The position numbers and the translations under genes are program-made. A stretch of 64,000 bases of DNA from an uncultured Odoribacter sp. (GTDB lineage Bacteria > Bacteroidota > Bacteroidia > Bacteroidales > Marinifilaceae): NCBI GenBank assembly GCA_900544025.1, contig UQTM01000001.1:1-64000 (forward strand), written 5' to 3'. Positions 26,094 through 35,600 of this stretch are shown here, one piece after another. The notes beneath the pieces are model-generated. The model did no database searches. It saw nothing but the letters and a program-made list of their open reading frames with translations, and was not told the DNA's origin. Position 1 is the first letter of the stretch. Each line of letters starts with the position of its first letter.

Positions 26094-26768
26094 TTAAAAT
26101 TTCATCCCGAAAATCTCTGTAAAACAGTTCTTCACACATTCCTTCACCTCTTGCATATCTATCTCTCTTCCCAATTCTTTGGCAATAGAGGTCACCCCTT
26201 TATCGATGAATCCGCAAGGATGAATATAACTGAAATAGTTTAAATCGGTATTCACATTCAAGGCGAATCCGTGCATGGTGACATATTGCGAACAACGCAC
26301 CCCGATAGCACATATCTTACGGGCAGCCTTCGTATCCGCTTCGAGCCACACTCCCGTAGCTCCCGGCAAACGCTGTCCGGCAATGCCGTAAGCAGCCAGA
26401 CTTTTAATCACCACTTCCTCCAGGTCGTTCACATAGTCTTTTACCCCAAGACTAAAATTTTCCATATCGATCACCGGGTAAACCACTAATTGTCCCGGCC
26501 CGTGATAAGTGATATCGCCTCCCCTGTCCACCTTGATAAATTCGGCATGTTTCGCCTTTAATTGAATTGCATTCATCAACATATTCCCATCGTTCCCACT
26601 CCGTCCCAACGTATAGACAGGATTGTGCTCCACAAACAGCAAATAATTCGAAGTGCGTTCCCCCTGCTTTTTTTGCTCTTTCACCGTTTCCAGCAATTCT
26701 TCCTGCTGTTTCCACACCTCTCTATAACTTTTTCGTCCTAAATCAATAAATCTGGTCGCTCTGTCCAT
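26094..26768 (-). CDS. lipB: Lipoyl(octanoyl) transferase
   Basis: A 224-residue enzyme that moves octanoyl groups from acyl carrier protein to lipoyl domains of 2-oxoacid dehydrogenases and the glycine cleavage system. The LipB signature GGDITYHGPGQLVVYP is near residue 79. ATGVWLE and the segment MHGFALNVNTDLNYFSYIHPCG follow, the last holding the catalytic Cys. Length is normal. It is the downstream partner of lipA (130-base gap, same direction), which then adds the sulfurs, so both steps of lipoate assembly are encoded together. Confidence 0.95.
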   Translation of the reverse strand: MDRATRFIDLGRKSYREVWKQQEELLETVKEQKKQGERTSNYLLFVEHNPVYTLGRSGNDGNMLMNAIQLKAKHAEFIKVDRGGDITYHGPGQLVVYPVIDMENFSLGVKDYVNDLEEVVIKSLAAYGIAGQRLPGATGVWLEADTKAARKICAIGVRCSQYVTMHGFALNVNTDLNYFSYIHPCGFIDKGVTSIAKELGREIDMQEVKECVKNCFTEIFGMKF

Positions 26769-26898
26769 TCCTTCTTCTCTTATTTATTTTTGATTTACGT
26801 TCTGTCATTCCGTCATTTTCATGCTTTAGAAAACCGAAATTTCTCTTTCCGCTTCCGTCTTCCGTTATTCAGGAATCCCACCTTTTCCACACGCACGC

Positions 26899-27753
26899 TC
26901 AGTCTCGTTTCACATGCCGTTCCGCATGATAGCTGGAACGCACCAAAGGCCCGCTTTCCACATGATCGAATCCTTTCGATAAACCTATCGTCCTGTATTC
27001 TTCGAACACCTCCGGACGAATGTATTCCACCACCTCGATATTCCGGGCTGTCGGTTGCAAATATTGCCCGATAGTCATCACCCGGCATCCCACAGCGCGA
27101 AGATCGTCCATCGTTTCCAAAATCTCGTCCCTGGTCTCTCCCAACCCCAGCATAATACCCGATTTCGACACAATTCCCGCCTCTGCGATTTGGCGGATAA
27201 CCTGTAAGGAGGTTTCGTATTTTGCCCGGCTACGCACCCGATCGGACAGGCGGCGAACCGTTTCAAGATTGTGTGAAATCACTTCCGGCGCGGCGGCGAT
27301 CACCTGCTTCACCAATTCCGCCCGTCCCTGGAAATCCGGGATCAGCACCTCCATCGTGGTAGCGGGATTTTCTCTTTTTATAGCCTGTATCACTTTCACC
27401 CAATGAGCCGCTCCCAAATCCTCTACATCATCCCGATCCACCGAGGTAATCACGGCATGCTTCAATTTCAGTAACCGGATCGACTGTGCGATATTCTCCG
27501 GTTCCCGGGGGTCTAACGGAGCCGGATGCCCCGTCTTTACATTGCAGAACTTACAGGCCCGGGTGCACACATCCCCGCAGATCATAAAAGTTGCCGTACC
27601 GCAGCCCCAGCATTCTCCCTGATTGGGGCATCTTCCGCTGGTGCAAATGGTATGAAGCCGGTGTCCCCGGATTGTATTCATTACCTCCACAGATAACTGC
27701 CCCATAGGCAATTTAATTTTCAACCAATCCGGCTTTCTTCTGCTATTCTCCAT
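26899..27753 (-). CDS. lipA: Lipoyl synthase (radical SAM)
   Basis: A 284-residue radical SAM enzyme that inserts two sulfur atoms into octanoyl-lipoyl domains. The auxiliary cluster cysteines lie in CTSGRCPNQGECW (CX4CX5C). The radical SAM cluster is in CTRACKFCNV (CX3CX2C). The C-terminal RSSYHAER segment includes the conserved Ser that ligates the auxiliary cluster. LGLGETRDEI and FQGRAELVKQV are further family motifs. Length is normal. The leader has a TAATTTTG promoter box and an inverted repeat at 27794-27811. Confidence 0.96.
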   Translation of the reverse strand: MENSRRKPDWLKIKLPMGQLSVEVMNTIRGHRLHTICTSGRCPNQGECWGCGTATFMICGDVCTRACKFCNVKTGHPAPLDPREPENIAQSIRLLKLKHAVITSVDRDDVEDLGAAHWVKVIQAIKRENPATTMEVLIPDFQGRAELVKQVIAAAPEVISHNLETVRRLSDRVRSRAKYETSLQVIRQIAEAGIVSKSGIMLGLGETRDEILETMDDLRAVGCRVMTIGQYLQPTARNIEVVEYIRPEVFEEYRTIGLSKGFDHVESGPLVRSSYHAERHVKRD

Positions 27754-27793
27754 ATATTCGACGCTATTTTCCTGATATACAACACATATATCT

Positions 27794-27825
27794 GTATAAG
27801 AACCCTTATACCTGTTACAAAATTA
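27794..27825 (-). promoter_or_regulatory. Promoter and possible operator for lipA
   Basis: On the minus strand the -7 box TAATTTTG (27818-27825) is followed by a perfect inverted repeat GTATAAG-GGTT-CTTATAC (27794-27811) right at the expected start of transcription. The repressor-site role is inferred. Confidence 0.5.
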
Positions 27826-27851
27826 AAAAAGAAAATGGATATTAAAAACCG

Positions 27852-27882
27852 AGAGGGCATCCGCTTACGCCGAATGCCCTCT
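27852..27882 (-). terminator. Terminator after nth
   Basis: A 9-bp stem (AGAGGGCAT with ATGCCCTCT), 13-base loop. On the minus strand it is followed by CGGTTTTTAAT. A second, A/T-rich stem lies between it and the nth stop. Confidence 0.75.
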
Positions 27883-27978
27883 TTCACTAACCCTTAAATA
27901 AAAAAGCATTTTTTCCCGTTTTTAATTCCGAGTTGCTTTTTTGAGAGATATTTTTTAGTTGTTTTCAACCATAAGATG

Positions 27979-28644
27979 TTACTTTTCCGGTTTGGTTGCG
28001 CCGGAAGAAGAAATTTTTTCAAAATATTTGCAATAAGCCGAAATCCCACATGCTTCGCATTTCGGCTTCCGCGCCATACACACATACCGCCCGTGTAAAA
28101 TAAGCCAGTGATGAGCCGTGGAAAGTATTTCCGGCGGAATGTTTTTCACCAGTTCCTTCTCTGTTTCCAAAGGCGTTTTCGTATTGTTCACCAACCCGAT
28201 CCGGTTCGCCACCCGAAACACATGAGTATCCACAGGCATAGAAGGTTTATGAAAAGCCACAGCCCTCACCACATTCGCCGTTTTCCGCCCCACTCCGGGC
28301 AAAGTTTGCAGCAACTCCATATCGTCCGGCACTTCGCCGTTAAAATCCGATACCAGTTTCTTGGCCATTGCCGAAAGGTGTTTGGCTTTATTGTTCGGAT
28401 AAGAGATCGATTTAATCAGATCGTAAATCTCCTCCACCGTTCCTTCTGCCATTGCCGCTGCATCCGGAAACCGCTCAAAAATGGCCGGAGTGGTCATATT
28501 CACCCGCTTGTCCGTGCATTGGGCCGATAATATCACGGCTACGATCAATTCAAAAGGAGTTTTATATTGCAATTCGCTTTCTGCCACCGGCATGTGCTCA
28601 CTAAACCAACGGATAAATCCGGCATATCTTTCTTTTGTTGTCAT
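27979..28644 (-). CDS. nth: Endonuclease III
   Basis: A 221-residue DNA glycosylase/AP lyase that removes oxidised pyrimidines in base excision repair. The helix-hairpin-helix is LQTLPGVGRKTANVV, with the catalytic Lys in GRKTA (about residue 120). The catalytic Asp is in PVDTHVFRV. The C-terminal [4Fe-4S] loop CMARKPKCEACGISAYC has the exact C-X6-C-X2-C-X5-C spacing. Full length. It is a single gene between a terminator and the large unknown protein gene, whose 3' end lies 30 bases upstream in the same direction and which could be co-transcribed. Confidence 0.96.
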   Translation of the reverse strand: MTTKERYAGFIRWFSEHMPVAESELQYKTPFELIVAVILSAQCTDKRVNMTTPAIFERFPDAAAMAEGTVEEIYDLIKSISYPNNKAKHLSAMAKKLVSDFNGEVPDDMELLQTLPGVGRKTANVVRAVAFHKPSMPVDTHVFRVANRIGLVNNTKTPLETEKELVKNIPPEILSTAHHWLILHGRYVCMARKPKCEACGISAYCKYFEKISSSGATKPEK

Positions 28645-28674
28645 TCTTACGCTATCTTGATACGACTTTACAAT

Positions 28675-31600
28675 TTATTTCATCCGACTCAAAAAACGGC
28701 TTCTTTTTGAATCGGGACACAGGGTAATCGTATATAAAGTTTCCTTTTCTTTCGTCCGTACAATCTTCTTTTCCGCCTTTTCCGTTTTCAGAATATTATT
28801 GTACTCTTCATTCGACGAAATGGTATATAAAGCTCTATCCGAATACTCGAAATAATACCACATTTTGTCATCGTAAAGATATATAAAAAATTCATCCCCT
28901 GCCCTGCGGCGAGCTATTTCCATTTTAATTTTTATGTTTTTTTCCACGGGCTTCCCATGCACGGCCACAAGCTTAACCTCTCCATCCGCCACGTACGAGC
29001 GTGTTGTCGTATTCCAGGCAAAATCAAGGGAATCGAATACGAAAATCCGGTTAAGGGAATCCGGGACATTGGCCGCAGAGCGTCCCAGGCTTTTTTCTAT
29101 TGCCGGAATATTATTTTTACCGCAGAGGGAATATATTTTTTCTTTCAACCGGCTACCGGCATGGATCGTTTTCAGCTTCTGGTCGGAAAAGTCTTTTAAC
29201 ATCACAGCCTCCATTTTTCCCAGCAAACTGAAATCGATCAGATAAAGCAAACTTTTCAAGGTCAGATTTTCCTCTTTGAGATCGAAAGCGATATCCCCGG
29301 CCATATTTTGGTATATTCCCGGAGCTTTAACCGCCAAATTCAATTTTCCGAAAGCCGATACGGTATATTTTCCGGGCTCGTAACGGAAATGGTAATATTT
29401 ATCCGCCGTAGTATCCCGGACGATGTATTGCCGCAAATTCTTCGACCAGATCAGGTCGCCCCGCCCGCCTATCAGCATATCGTCGTTATAGAATGTACGG
29501 GTACTCAAAAAAGAGGCATAAGGACGCGTAGTTTTATCCACATTTAAGAAAATTCCGTTAAAAATCCGTTGCTTGGCATCGTTTCTGTTCTCTGCTTCCA
29601 CCGGAATCGTAATCCGCCGGGCATTCAGGTCGGTATCCACTGCCAGCCAGTTATGCTTTAAATAATCTTTATCGGCTGTCAATCCTACATACCCTTTAAA
29701 GAACAGGTTTTCCCTGCCGGAATAAAGGGTTATATTCCCTTTATAAACGAAACCGCTGTTCAGTGCCAAAGGCCGGTCCGGGGCAATTACCGCTTTGGCA
29801 TATATCATCCGGCTGGTATCCGCATGAATTTCTGCAAAATGGATCGTACTGATTTTTTCCTCCTCGCTCACATAATCGTAATCGCCGGAACCGTCGAAAT
29901 TATTTTTACCTTTCAACCGGAAAGTCACATTCGTCAGCATCTTCGTCGTATCGGCCAGATTACAGGCCAACACTCCGCCTGCCAGCTCACGCAGTCCCCC
30001 CTGTCCCTGAATGAACACCTCTCCCTTCGCCGGATAAAAACGCCCGTTCGCTACATCGATGTGATTCACCCACCGGCAATTGATATCTCCGTTTTTCAAA
30101 TCATAACGTGCCAAAGGAGCGATAAACGAAAGGGAATCGGCAGCCTTGTCCGTAGCGAGGAAAAGATTTCTTCCCTGCTCCGGGATCAAACGGGAGTCTT
30201 CTATCTTCCAGATTCGCTGTAATTCATTTTCATCCTCGATGCCGATATTCAGATAGGATTCCTGCATATACCAAACGAAACTCTTAAAGGTACAAGAATA
30301 ACGGCTGGAAGAAAAATCCACGAAATTAGCTTCCGCATTATTCACAAAATGTCCCTTGTTATTCGTCAGATCGATATTCGCCCTCACATTACCGGTATTT
30401 AGCTGGATATTCTTATCCGAGATCGCTGCAATCTTCAAGCTGGTCTGCTGGGAAAGAATGTTCTGTTCTTTCAGGTTGAACCGTTTCGACTGCATCACGG
30501 CATCCTTCAATTCCAATTGTCCCGAAGCATCCAAATGTTCGTTATACACATATAAATCCCCCGTATGCCGAATACGTTTATCATATATGTCGAAAGCTTT
30601 GCGGGTTGAAGTTGCCTGCAAATACCCCTCGTTTGCCCAATATTTCACTTTCACCTGCTCTCCCCGTGCATCGGGACGCTTGCCTGCCAACGAAGAAACA
30701 TCCAATGTTTTCGTATTGGCGACCATCCAGCCCGGTAGCATTAAAATCGTATCCGATTGGAACTTACTCTGATTGACATTTACTTCCCCTTTCGATAAAA
30801 ACCCTTTCTGATCGAGGGTTATATTTCCTTTTAAATGCCCTTTTCCATAAAATTCCAAACCGGAAGCCGGTGTTTTATATTTAATTCCCAGGCTATTGTC
30901 CGCCATCAAACGCAAAGTGTCTTCGATCGGCGATACAATATTGGAAACCAGCGTCCCGGTAAAAGCATAACGGAAATTATTTCCGTCGTTGATCCCCCGG
31001 ATACTATAAGGTTTTACCACATAATAAAAGCTGTCTCTTTTATAACCGCCGTCCTGTACAGCTTTATCGTCGAAATACACATAAGATTCCTTCGTCGAGT
31101 TAAACAACGGATAAGTGTCGTCCTTCTTCTTTCCCGATTTATTGTTCGGCTTATCGATCACAATATCTCCCTTGATATCCCGCAGTATCGAATTGATCTT
31201 ATCCCCCCGCACATGCTTCCCTTCTCCTGCCCGGTACATACTGGCCGAATCCACTTTCGTCAGGTCGATGGCATATTTATTATAAGAAAAATAAAGATTC
31301 GAACCGAACATATCGAACATGCCTGCATTCAGCTTTCCGTTAAACAGCATATCCCGGTTTTTCAGCATGACCACCTTTTTATCCGAAGGCACCACATATA
31401 CGTTTTTCGCCTCGCTGATTACAAATTTATCCACCCCGAATATCGTCAGGTTGAAGTTTCTCACATCCAGCAAAGCGTTGATCCGGGAATCCTGCGGAAG
31501 CGACGTAAAACGAATATTGTCGTAATCCTGCTTGCCGACACGTGCTTTGGTGTAATCGAACAAACGCTGTTTCAATGTAACCTCGTCGCGTTTTTCGTGA

Positions 31601-33057
31601 TAATCCACAAAATCGCTGTAAGACAGCAGCACCACCTGTTTCCGTAACTGGTCGGTAGGCTTCTTCATAAATTCCGCATATTCGGGCAGCGTAAAAGTAT
31701 TGCTTCCCAAATGTACGGAACATTTCAGCAAGCCGTTCAGGGGATTGATTTCATCCAATCCCTGTATGTTATCGAACACGTAATCGCTGAAATAATTTTG
31801 TGATTCGATTACGGCTTTAAAAAGCCCGGAACGGCTTCCCATTCTCAACTCCATTTGATTGCTGTCCAGCGGCCATAAAATTTCTTCCATACTGAACAAA
31901 ATTTTATGGTAACTGTCTTTAAAAGACAAGTGCTGGCTTTGCTCTGTGATGCGTTTCACCGTCACCATACGGTTGTGGTCGGTATATAAAAAATTCACAT
32001 CCGGATGCGTGATCTGCCCGGTATCGATATCGATCGCCAACGCCGCACTCCCCGACATCACCCGTGCAGAATCTATATTGAAACGTCCCGAATACACGAA
32101 CATATCGATAGAATCGTTCGGCATAATATGCAGAAAAGCCTTTTGTTCGGGCGATCCGAAGCCGGTGAGCTTCCGCCCCGCATACGAAATCCCTCCCTGA
32201 TAAGCCATATCCCGGAACAACGAATCGATCCGGATGTCCGTAGCATACGAATAAAATTCCGGAAAAGGAACTTCTCCTTTCCGGGTGAATTTGGAAGCAT
32301 TGTCCTTAAGTTTTCCCAAAATAGGCCGGTCGTATCTGGAATCATAATGCAACCATACGGAATCGGCGGTATATTCCGGCATCTTTACATTCACCTTGTA
32401 ACGGGAAAGAGTGGCCGTTATGGGATCTTCTTCGTTTTCCCTCCAATCCACCTTTCCACCGTTTCCTGCAATTTCATCGCTTCCCAACCGGTAAACAAGT
32501 TCGGTTCCCCGTATGACAATGGAATCTTTTCCGGTTTCACATATTAAATCCGCCTCCATAAATCTCAAACGGACAGGCTCTCCGGCTTCCCATTCCACTT
32601 TTCCCCTGACCAGCCATTTGTGGCTGTTTGAAACCGACAATATTTGCTCGCATACCACGGGGGTAACATTCAATAAATAATCGCGTATCGCATTCCTCCT
32701 GTTCTCCTGCACCGATAGTTTTCCTTTCAATCCTTTCAGCCATACCTGCAAATTCTCCTTTTCACCCCGGATACGAAAAGCATTGACACATTTCAAATAA
32801 TTTTTCAATTCCGGGTTTACCGTCACTCTCAATTCCTGCAACTTGCGAAAAACTTTTTCCACACTGTCTCTCTCGGCTTGCGGCAACGACAGCCAGGTTT
32901 CCACACTCCTATCCACCAATTCTTTGCGTTCGGAGAGCTGTAAGTTTTTAAAGACAAGATTAAAATTCTGTTCAAGGGTTTTCGCATCCTGGGCAGACAA
33001 GGCAAAAGGCAACATAATAAAAGCCAGCAGCCAGAATTTTATAGCAGGCAGACACAT
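28675..33057 (-). CDS. Very large exported protein of unknown function, beta-rich
   Basis: A 1460-residue protein using the ATG at 33057, which gives a clean signal peptide (MCLPAIKFWLLAFIMLPFAL then SAQ). An earlier ATG at 33078 only adds a hydrophobic stub. The first 140 residues after the signal look helical (LSERKELVDRSVETWLSL). The rest is long runs of alternating polar and hydrophobic strands with recurring Asp/Asn/Gly turns, for example GDLYVYNEHLDASGQLELKD and KGNITLDQKG. This pattern suggests a beta-solenoid or OstA/LptD-like beta-jellyroll stack; that is inference. I recognise no catalytic motif. It lies divergent from relA and upstream of nth. Its size and lack of cysteine clusters or transmembrane helices point to a periplasmic or surface scaffold. 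Confidence 0.75.
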   Translation of the reverse strand: MCLPAIKFWLLAFIMLPFALSAQDAKTLEQNFNLVFKNLQLSERKELVDRSVETWLSLPQAERDSVEKVFRKLQELRVTVNPELKNYLKCVNAFRIRGEKENLQVWLKGLKGKLSVQENRRNAIRDYLLNVTPVVCEQILSVSNSHKWLVRGKVEWEAGEPVRLRFMEADLICETGKDSIVIRGTELVYRLGSDEIAGNGGKVDWRENEEDPITATLSRYKVNVKMPEYTADSVWLHYDSRYDRPILGKLKDNASKFTRKGEVPFPEFYSYATDIRIDSLFRDMAYQGGISYAGRKLTGFGSPEQKAFLHIMPNDSIDMFVYSGRFNIDSARVMSGSAALAIDIDTGQITHPDVNFLYTDHNRMVTVKRITEQSQHLSFKDSYHKILFSMEEILWPLDSNQMELRMGSRSGLFKAVIESQNYFSDYVFDNIQGLDEINPLNGLLKCSVHLGSNTFTLPEYAEFMKKPTDQLRKQVVLLSYSDFVDYHEKRDEVTLKQRLFDYTKARVGKQDYDNIRFTSLPQDSRINALLDVRNFNLTIFGVDKFVISEAKNVYVVPSDKKVVMLKNRDMLFNGKLNAGMFDMFGSNLYFSYNKYAIDLTKVDSASMYRAGEGKHVRGDKINSILRDIKGDIVIDKPNNKSGKKKDDTYPLFNSTKESYVYFDDKAVQDGGYKRDSFYYVVKPYSIRGINDGNNFRYAFTGTLVSNIVSPIEDTLRLMADNSLGIKYKTPASGLEFYGKGHLKGNITLDQKGFLSKGEVNVNQSKFQSDTILMLPGWMVANTKTLDVSSLAGKRPDARGEQVKVKYWANEGYLQATSTRKAFDIYDKRIRHTGDLYVYNEHLDASGQLELKDAVMQSKRFNLKEQNILSQQTSLKIAAISDKNIQLNTGNVRANIDLTNNKGHFVNNAEANFVDFSSSRYSCTFKSFVWYMQESYLNIGIEDENELQRIWKIEDSRLIPEQGRNLFLATDKAADSLSFIAPLARYDLKNGDINCRWVNHIDVANGRFYPAKGEVFIQGQGGLRELAGGVLACNLADTTKMLTNVTFRLKGKNNFDGSGDYDYVSEEEKISTIHFAEIHADTSRMIYAKAVIAPDRPLALNSGFVYKGNITLYSGRENLFFKGYVGLTADKDYLKHNWLAVDTDLNARRITIPVEAENRNDAKQRIFNGIFLNVDKTTRPYASFLSTRTFYNDDMLIGGRGDLIWSKNLRQYIVRDTTADKYYHFRYEPGKYTVSAFGKLNLAVKAPGIYQNMAGDIAFDLKEENLTLKSLLYLIDFSLLGKMEAVMLKDFSDQKLKTIHAGSRLKEKIYSLCGKNNIPAIEKSLGRSAANVPDSLNRIFVFDSLDFAWNTTTRSYVADGEVKLVAVHGKPVEKNIKIKMEIARRRAGDEFFIYLYDDKMWYYFEYSDRALYTISSNEEYNNILKTEKAEKKIVRTKEKETLYTITLCPDSKRSRFLSRMK

Positions 33058-33119
33058 AATATAAATAATTATAAACAATTGTTTTTAAGACACACTACAC
33101 TTTTCAACAATAATTCAGA

Positions 33120-33127
33120 CAAAAATA
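33120..33127 (-). promoter_or_regulatory. -7 promoter box for the large exported protein
   Basis: TATTTTTG on the minus strand, about 62 bases before the chosen start. Confidence 0.45.
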
Positions 33128-33162
33128 GGATTTATTAGTCAATTATCTTGAAAAGATTTCGC

Positions 33163-33170
33163 TATTTTTG
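33163..33170 (+). promoter_or_regulatory. -7 promoter box for relA
   Basis: TATTTTTG, 44 bases before the relA ATG. The two divergent -7 boxes are only 35 bases apart, so the promoters overlap. Confidence 0.5.
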
Positions 33171-33214
33171 CAGAAACGGTATTGTTCCGTAACTTGACTA
33201 ACGACTGAAAAACC

Positions 33215-35404
33215 ATGACGACAATGACTGAACAGGAGTACAAACCGGTAATCCTGAATAAATATACTGCCATTTTAAAATCCTGCCGGAATCTGATTAC
33301 GAAAGAAGATATCCGGCAAATCCGGAATGCTTTCAAAATCGCCATACAGAATGAAGCCAAAGCCGAAAAGCTGAATTACAGGGAAATTATCCGTATTCTG
33401 GATATTACCCTGATCATTACCCAGGAAATCGGCTTAGGACGTACGTCTATTATCTGTGCCATGCTGCACAAAACGGTCGAGCAAGACCTTCTCACTCCGG
33501 AACAAATCCGGGAAATGTTCGGAGAAAAAGTATGGCAGATTATCCGGGGATTAAAAGACATCAGCCACATATATGCCACCCAGCGTATTGTCGATTCGGA
33601 AAACTTCCGGAAACTACTGCTGAGTTTTGCCGAAGACATCCGGGTGCAGCTGATCTTTCTGGCAGAAAAACTGTATGCTTTACGCCAGGCAGCCACCCTT
33701 TCTGAAAAGGAACAGCAACAACTGGCCAAGGAAACCAGCTATATTTACATCCCGTTCGCCCACCGGCTGGGATTGTACAACATCAAGTCGGAAATGGAAG
33801 ATCTCGCATTGCGGTATTCCAATTCGAAAATATACCGGGAGATCGAACAAAAGCTAAACGAATCGAAATCGGCCCGCGAAGCCTATATCGCAGAATTTAT
33901 CGCCCCTATCGTCGAAGAATTAAACCGGAGAGGCATAAAATTCAAAGTGAAATACAGAACGAAGACCATCGCTTCGATCCTGAACAAAATGCGTAAAAGC
34001 CAGGTAGAATTCGAAGAGATATACGATATTTTCGCCGTCCGCTTCATCATCGACAGCACCGGGGAGGACGAAAAACCGGATTGCTGGAGGGTATATTCTA
34101 TCGTTACCGATAAATATACGCCCAACCCCCGCCGTTTGCGCGACTGGATTTCCGTTCCGAAATCCAATGGTTACGAATCTCTGCAAACCACTGTTTTAGG
34201 TCCGAATAACCGATGGGTGGAAGTACAGATCAGAACCGAACGGATGGATGAGATTGCAGAAAAAGGATTCGCCGCACACTGGAAATACAAAGGGGGAAGT
34301 TCCGATACCATTATCGAAAACTGGCTGAACGAACTACGCGAAATTCTGGAAAGCAACCAAAAGAATGCCATCGAGCTGCTCGACGATATGAAAATCGACC
34401 TGAGCGATAAGGAAGTGCATGTGTTCACTCCGAAAGGCGATCTTATTACCCTGCAAGCGGGTGCGACCCTGCTCGATTTCGCTTATGCCATCCACACCAA
34501 CGTCGGTTGCAAATGCGTGGGCGGCATTGTAAACCAGCGTAACGAAACCCTTAAATATGTCCTGAAAAACGGCGATCAGGTAGCTATCATCACTTCTGCC
34601 AATCAGCAGCCGAAAGCCGACTGGCTGAATTTCACGGTAACCTCCAAAGCACGTAATAAAATACGCCAATACCTGAACGAGGAAGTGAATCATCAGGCAG
34701 ACATCGGTAAGGAAACGTTGATGAGACGTTTAAAAAACTGGAAGATTGAATACAACGATGAAGTGGTACGCCGCCTGATGCAGCACTACAAATATAAATT
34801 CGCCCTCGATCTTTATCAGGGAATTGCAGTAGGGAAACACGATCCGGCAGAAATAAAGGAAATCCTGACGGCACAGCCGGAAGAAAAAAGCCTCCCCACT
34901 CCGCCGAAAGACATCAAAGTGAGCCGCCCGAAAAAAGTGGACGAAGATGTATTGCTGATCGATAAAAACGTCGATAATGTAGATTATAAATTCGCCCGGT
35001 GCTGTAATCCTGTATATGGAGACGATATTCTCGGCTTCGTATCTATCGGCGAAGGGATCAAAGTACACCGCAAGCAATGTAAGAATGCCGTCGAGCTGGT
35101 GCGCCGTTATCCCTATCGAATTGTAAAAACGCAATGGACGAACGACGGAGCGACCTCGTATCAAACCGTATTGAACCTCACCGGCAAAGGGGAAGGAAAT
35201 ATCATTACGAAAATAACGGAACTGATTTCCAAAGATCCCCACGCCACTTTACGGGCCATTTCGATCAATTCGGCAGAAGGAATTTTCGACGGAAATATCA
35301 CGGTATTGATCGATAATACGGAACATCTGTCTCAACTGATCTCCCGTCTGAAACACATCGAAGGCGTCATCAAAGTGAATCGGCACGATTCCATGCTCGA
35401 ATAA
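33215..35404 (+). CDS. relA: RelA-type (p)ppGpp synthetase with a degenerate hydrolase domain
   Basis: A 729-residue long RSH protein that makes the alarmone (p)ppGpp from ATP and GTP/GDP. The N-terminal HD-like domain (about 40-190) has lost its active site: the expected HDxxED reads H85-K86-T-V-E89-Q90, and LADRLHN reads LAEKLYA (149-155). The synthetase domain (about 240-360) looks intact, with FAVRFIID, RLRDWISVPKSNGYESL and VEVQIRTERMD. TGS is at 400-460 (VHVFTPKGDLITL), then a helical/zinc-finger region (ARCCNPVYGDDI) and a C-terminal ACT domain (about 655-729). It is probably synthesis-only. A hydrolase must exist elsewhere in the genome. Confidence 0.93.
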   Translation: MTTMTEQEYKPVILNKYTAILKSCRNLITKEDIRQIRNAFKIAIQNEAKAEKLNYREIIRILDITLIITQEIGLGRTSIICAMLHKTVEQDLLTPEQIREMFGEKVWQIIRGLKDISHIYATQRIVDSENFRKLLLSFAEDIRVQLIFLAEKLYALRQAATLSEKEQQQLAKETSYIYIPFAHRLGLYNIKSEMEDLALRYSNSKIYREIEQKLNESKSAREAYIAEFIAPIVEELNRRGIKFKVKYRTKTIASILNKMRKSQVEFEEIYDIFAVRFIIDSTGEDEKPDCWRVYSIVTDKYTPNPRRLRDWISVPKSNGYESLQTTVLGPNNRWVEVQIRTERMDEIAEKGFAAHWKYKGGSSDTIIENWLNELREILESNQKNAIELLDDMKIDLSDKEVHVFTPKGDLITLQAGATLLDFAYAIHTNVGCKCVGGIVNQRNETLKYVLKNGDQVAIITSANQQPKADWLNFTVTSKARNKIRQYLNEEVNHQADIGKETLMRRLKNWKIEYNDEVVRRLMQHYKYKFALDLYQGIAVGKHDPAEIKEILTAQPEEKSLPTPPKDIKVSRPKKVDEDVLLIDKNVDNVDYKFARCCNPVYGDDILGFVSIGEGIKVHRKQCKNAVELVRRYPYRIVKTQWTNDGATSYQTVLNLTGKGEGNIITKITELISKDPHATLRAISINSAEGIFDGNITVLIDNTEHLSQLISRLKHIEGVIKVNRHDSMLE

Positions 35405-35429
35405 AGGCAGCACCCGTAACAACAAATAC

Positions 35430-35469
35430 CCCCTGAAAGTCCTCCGGAATCGGAACTAACTTTCAGGGG
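35430..35469 (+). terminator. Terminator after relA
   Basis: An 11-bp perfect stem (CCCCTGAAAGT with ACTTTCAGGGG), 18-base loop, followed by ATATTTATC. Confidence 0.7.
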
Positions 35470-35600
35470 ATATTTATCGGATAAAAGCAGGAAAAAGAAT
35501 ACCTTTTTCACGGATGAGCCATCCTATCTTTCCATTCCGGAAACCGGTTCGGAAAAACAAGCCATCCGAAGTCAGCATTTTGTAAAAAACGAAAACACAT

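Noticed and set aside
27894..28085. 63-codon minus-strand frame at the nth end
   Set aside because: Overlaps the iron-sulfur loop of nth in another frame, and the tail is Lys-rich low complexity.
30835..31647. 270-codon plus-strand open frame
   Set aside because: Antisense to the large exported protein, which has a signal peptide and continuous open frame of 1460 codons.
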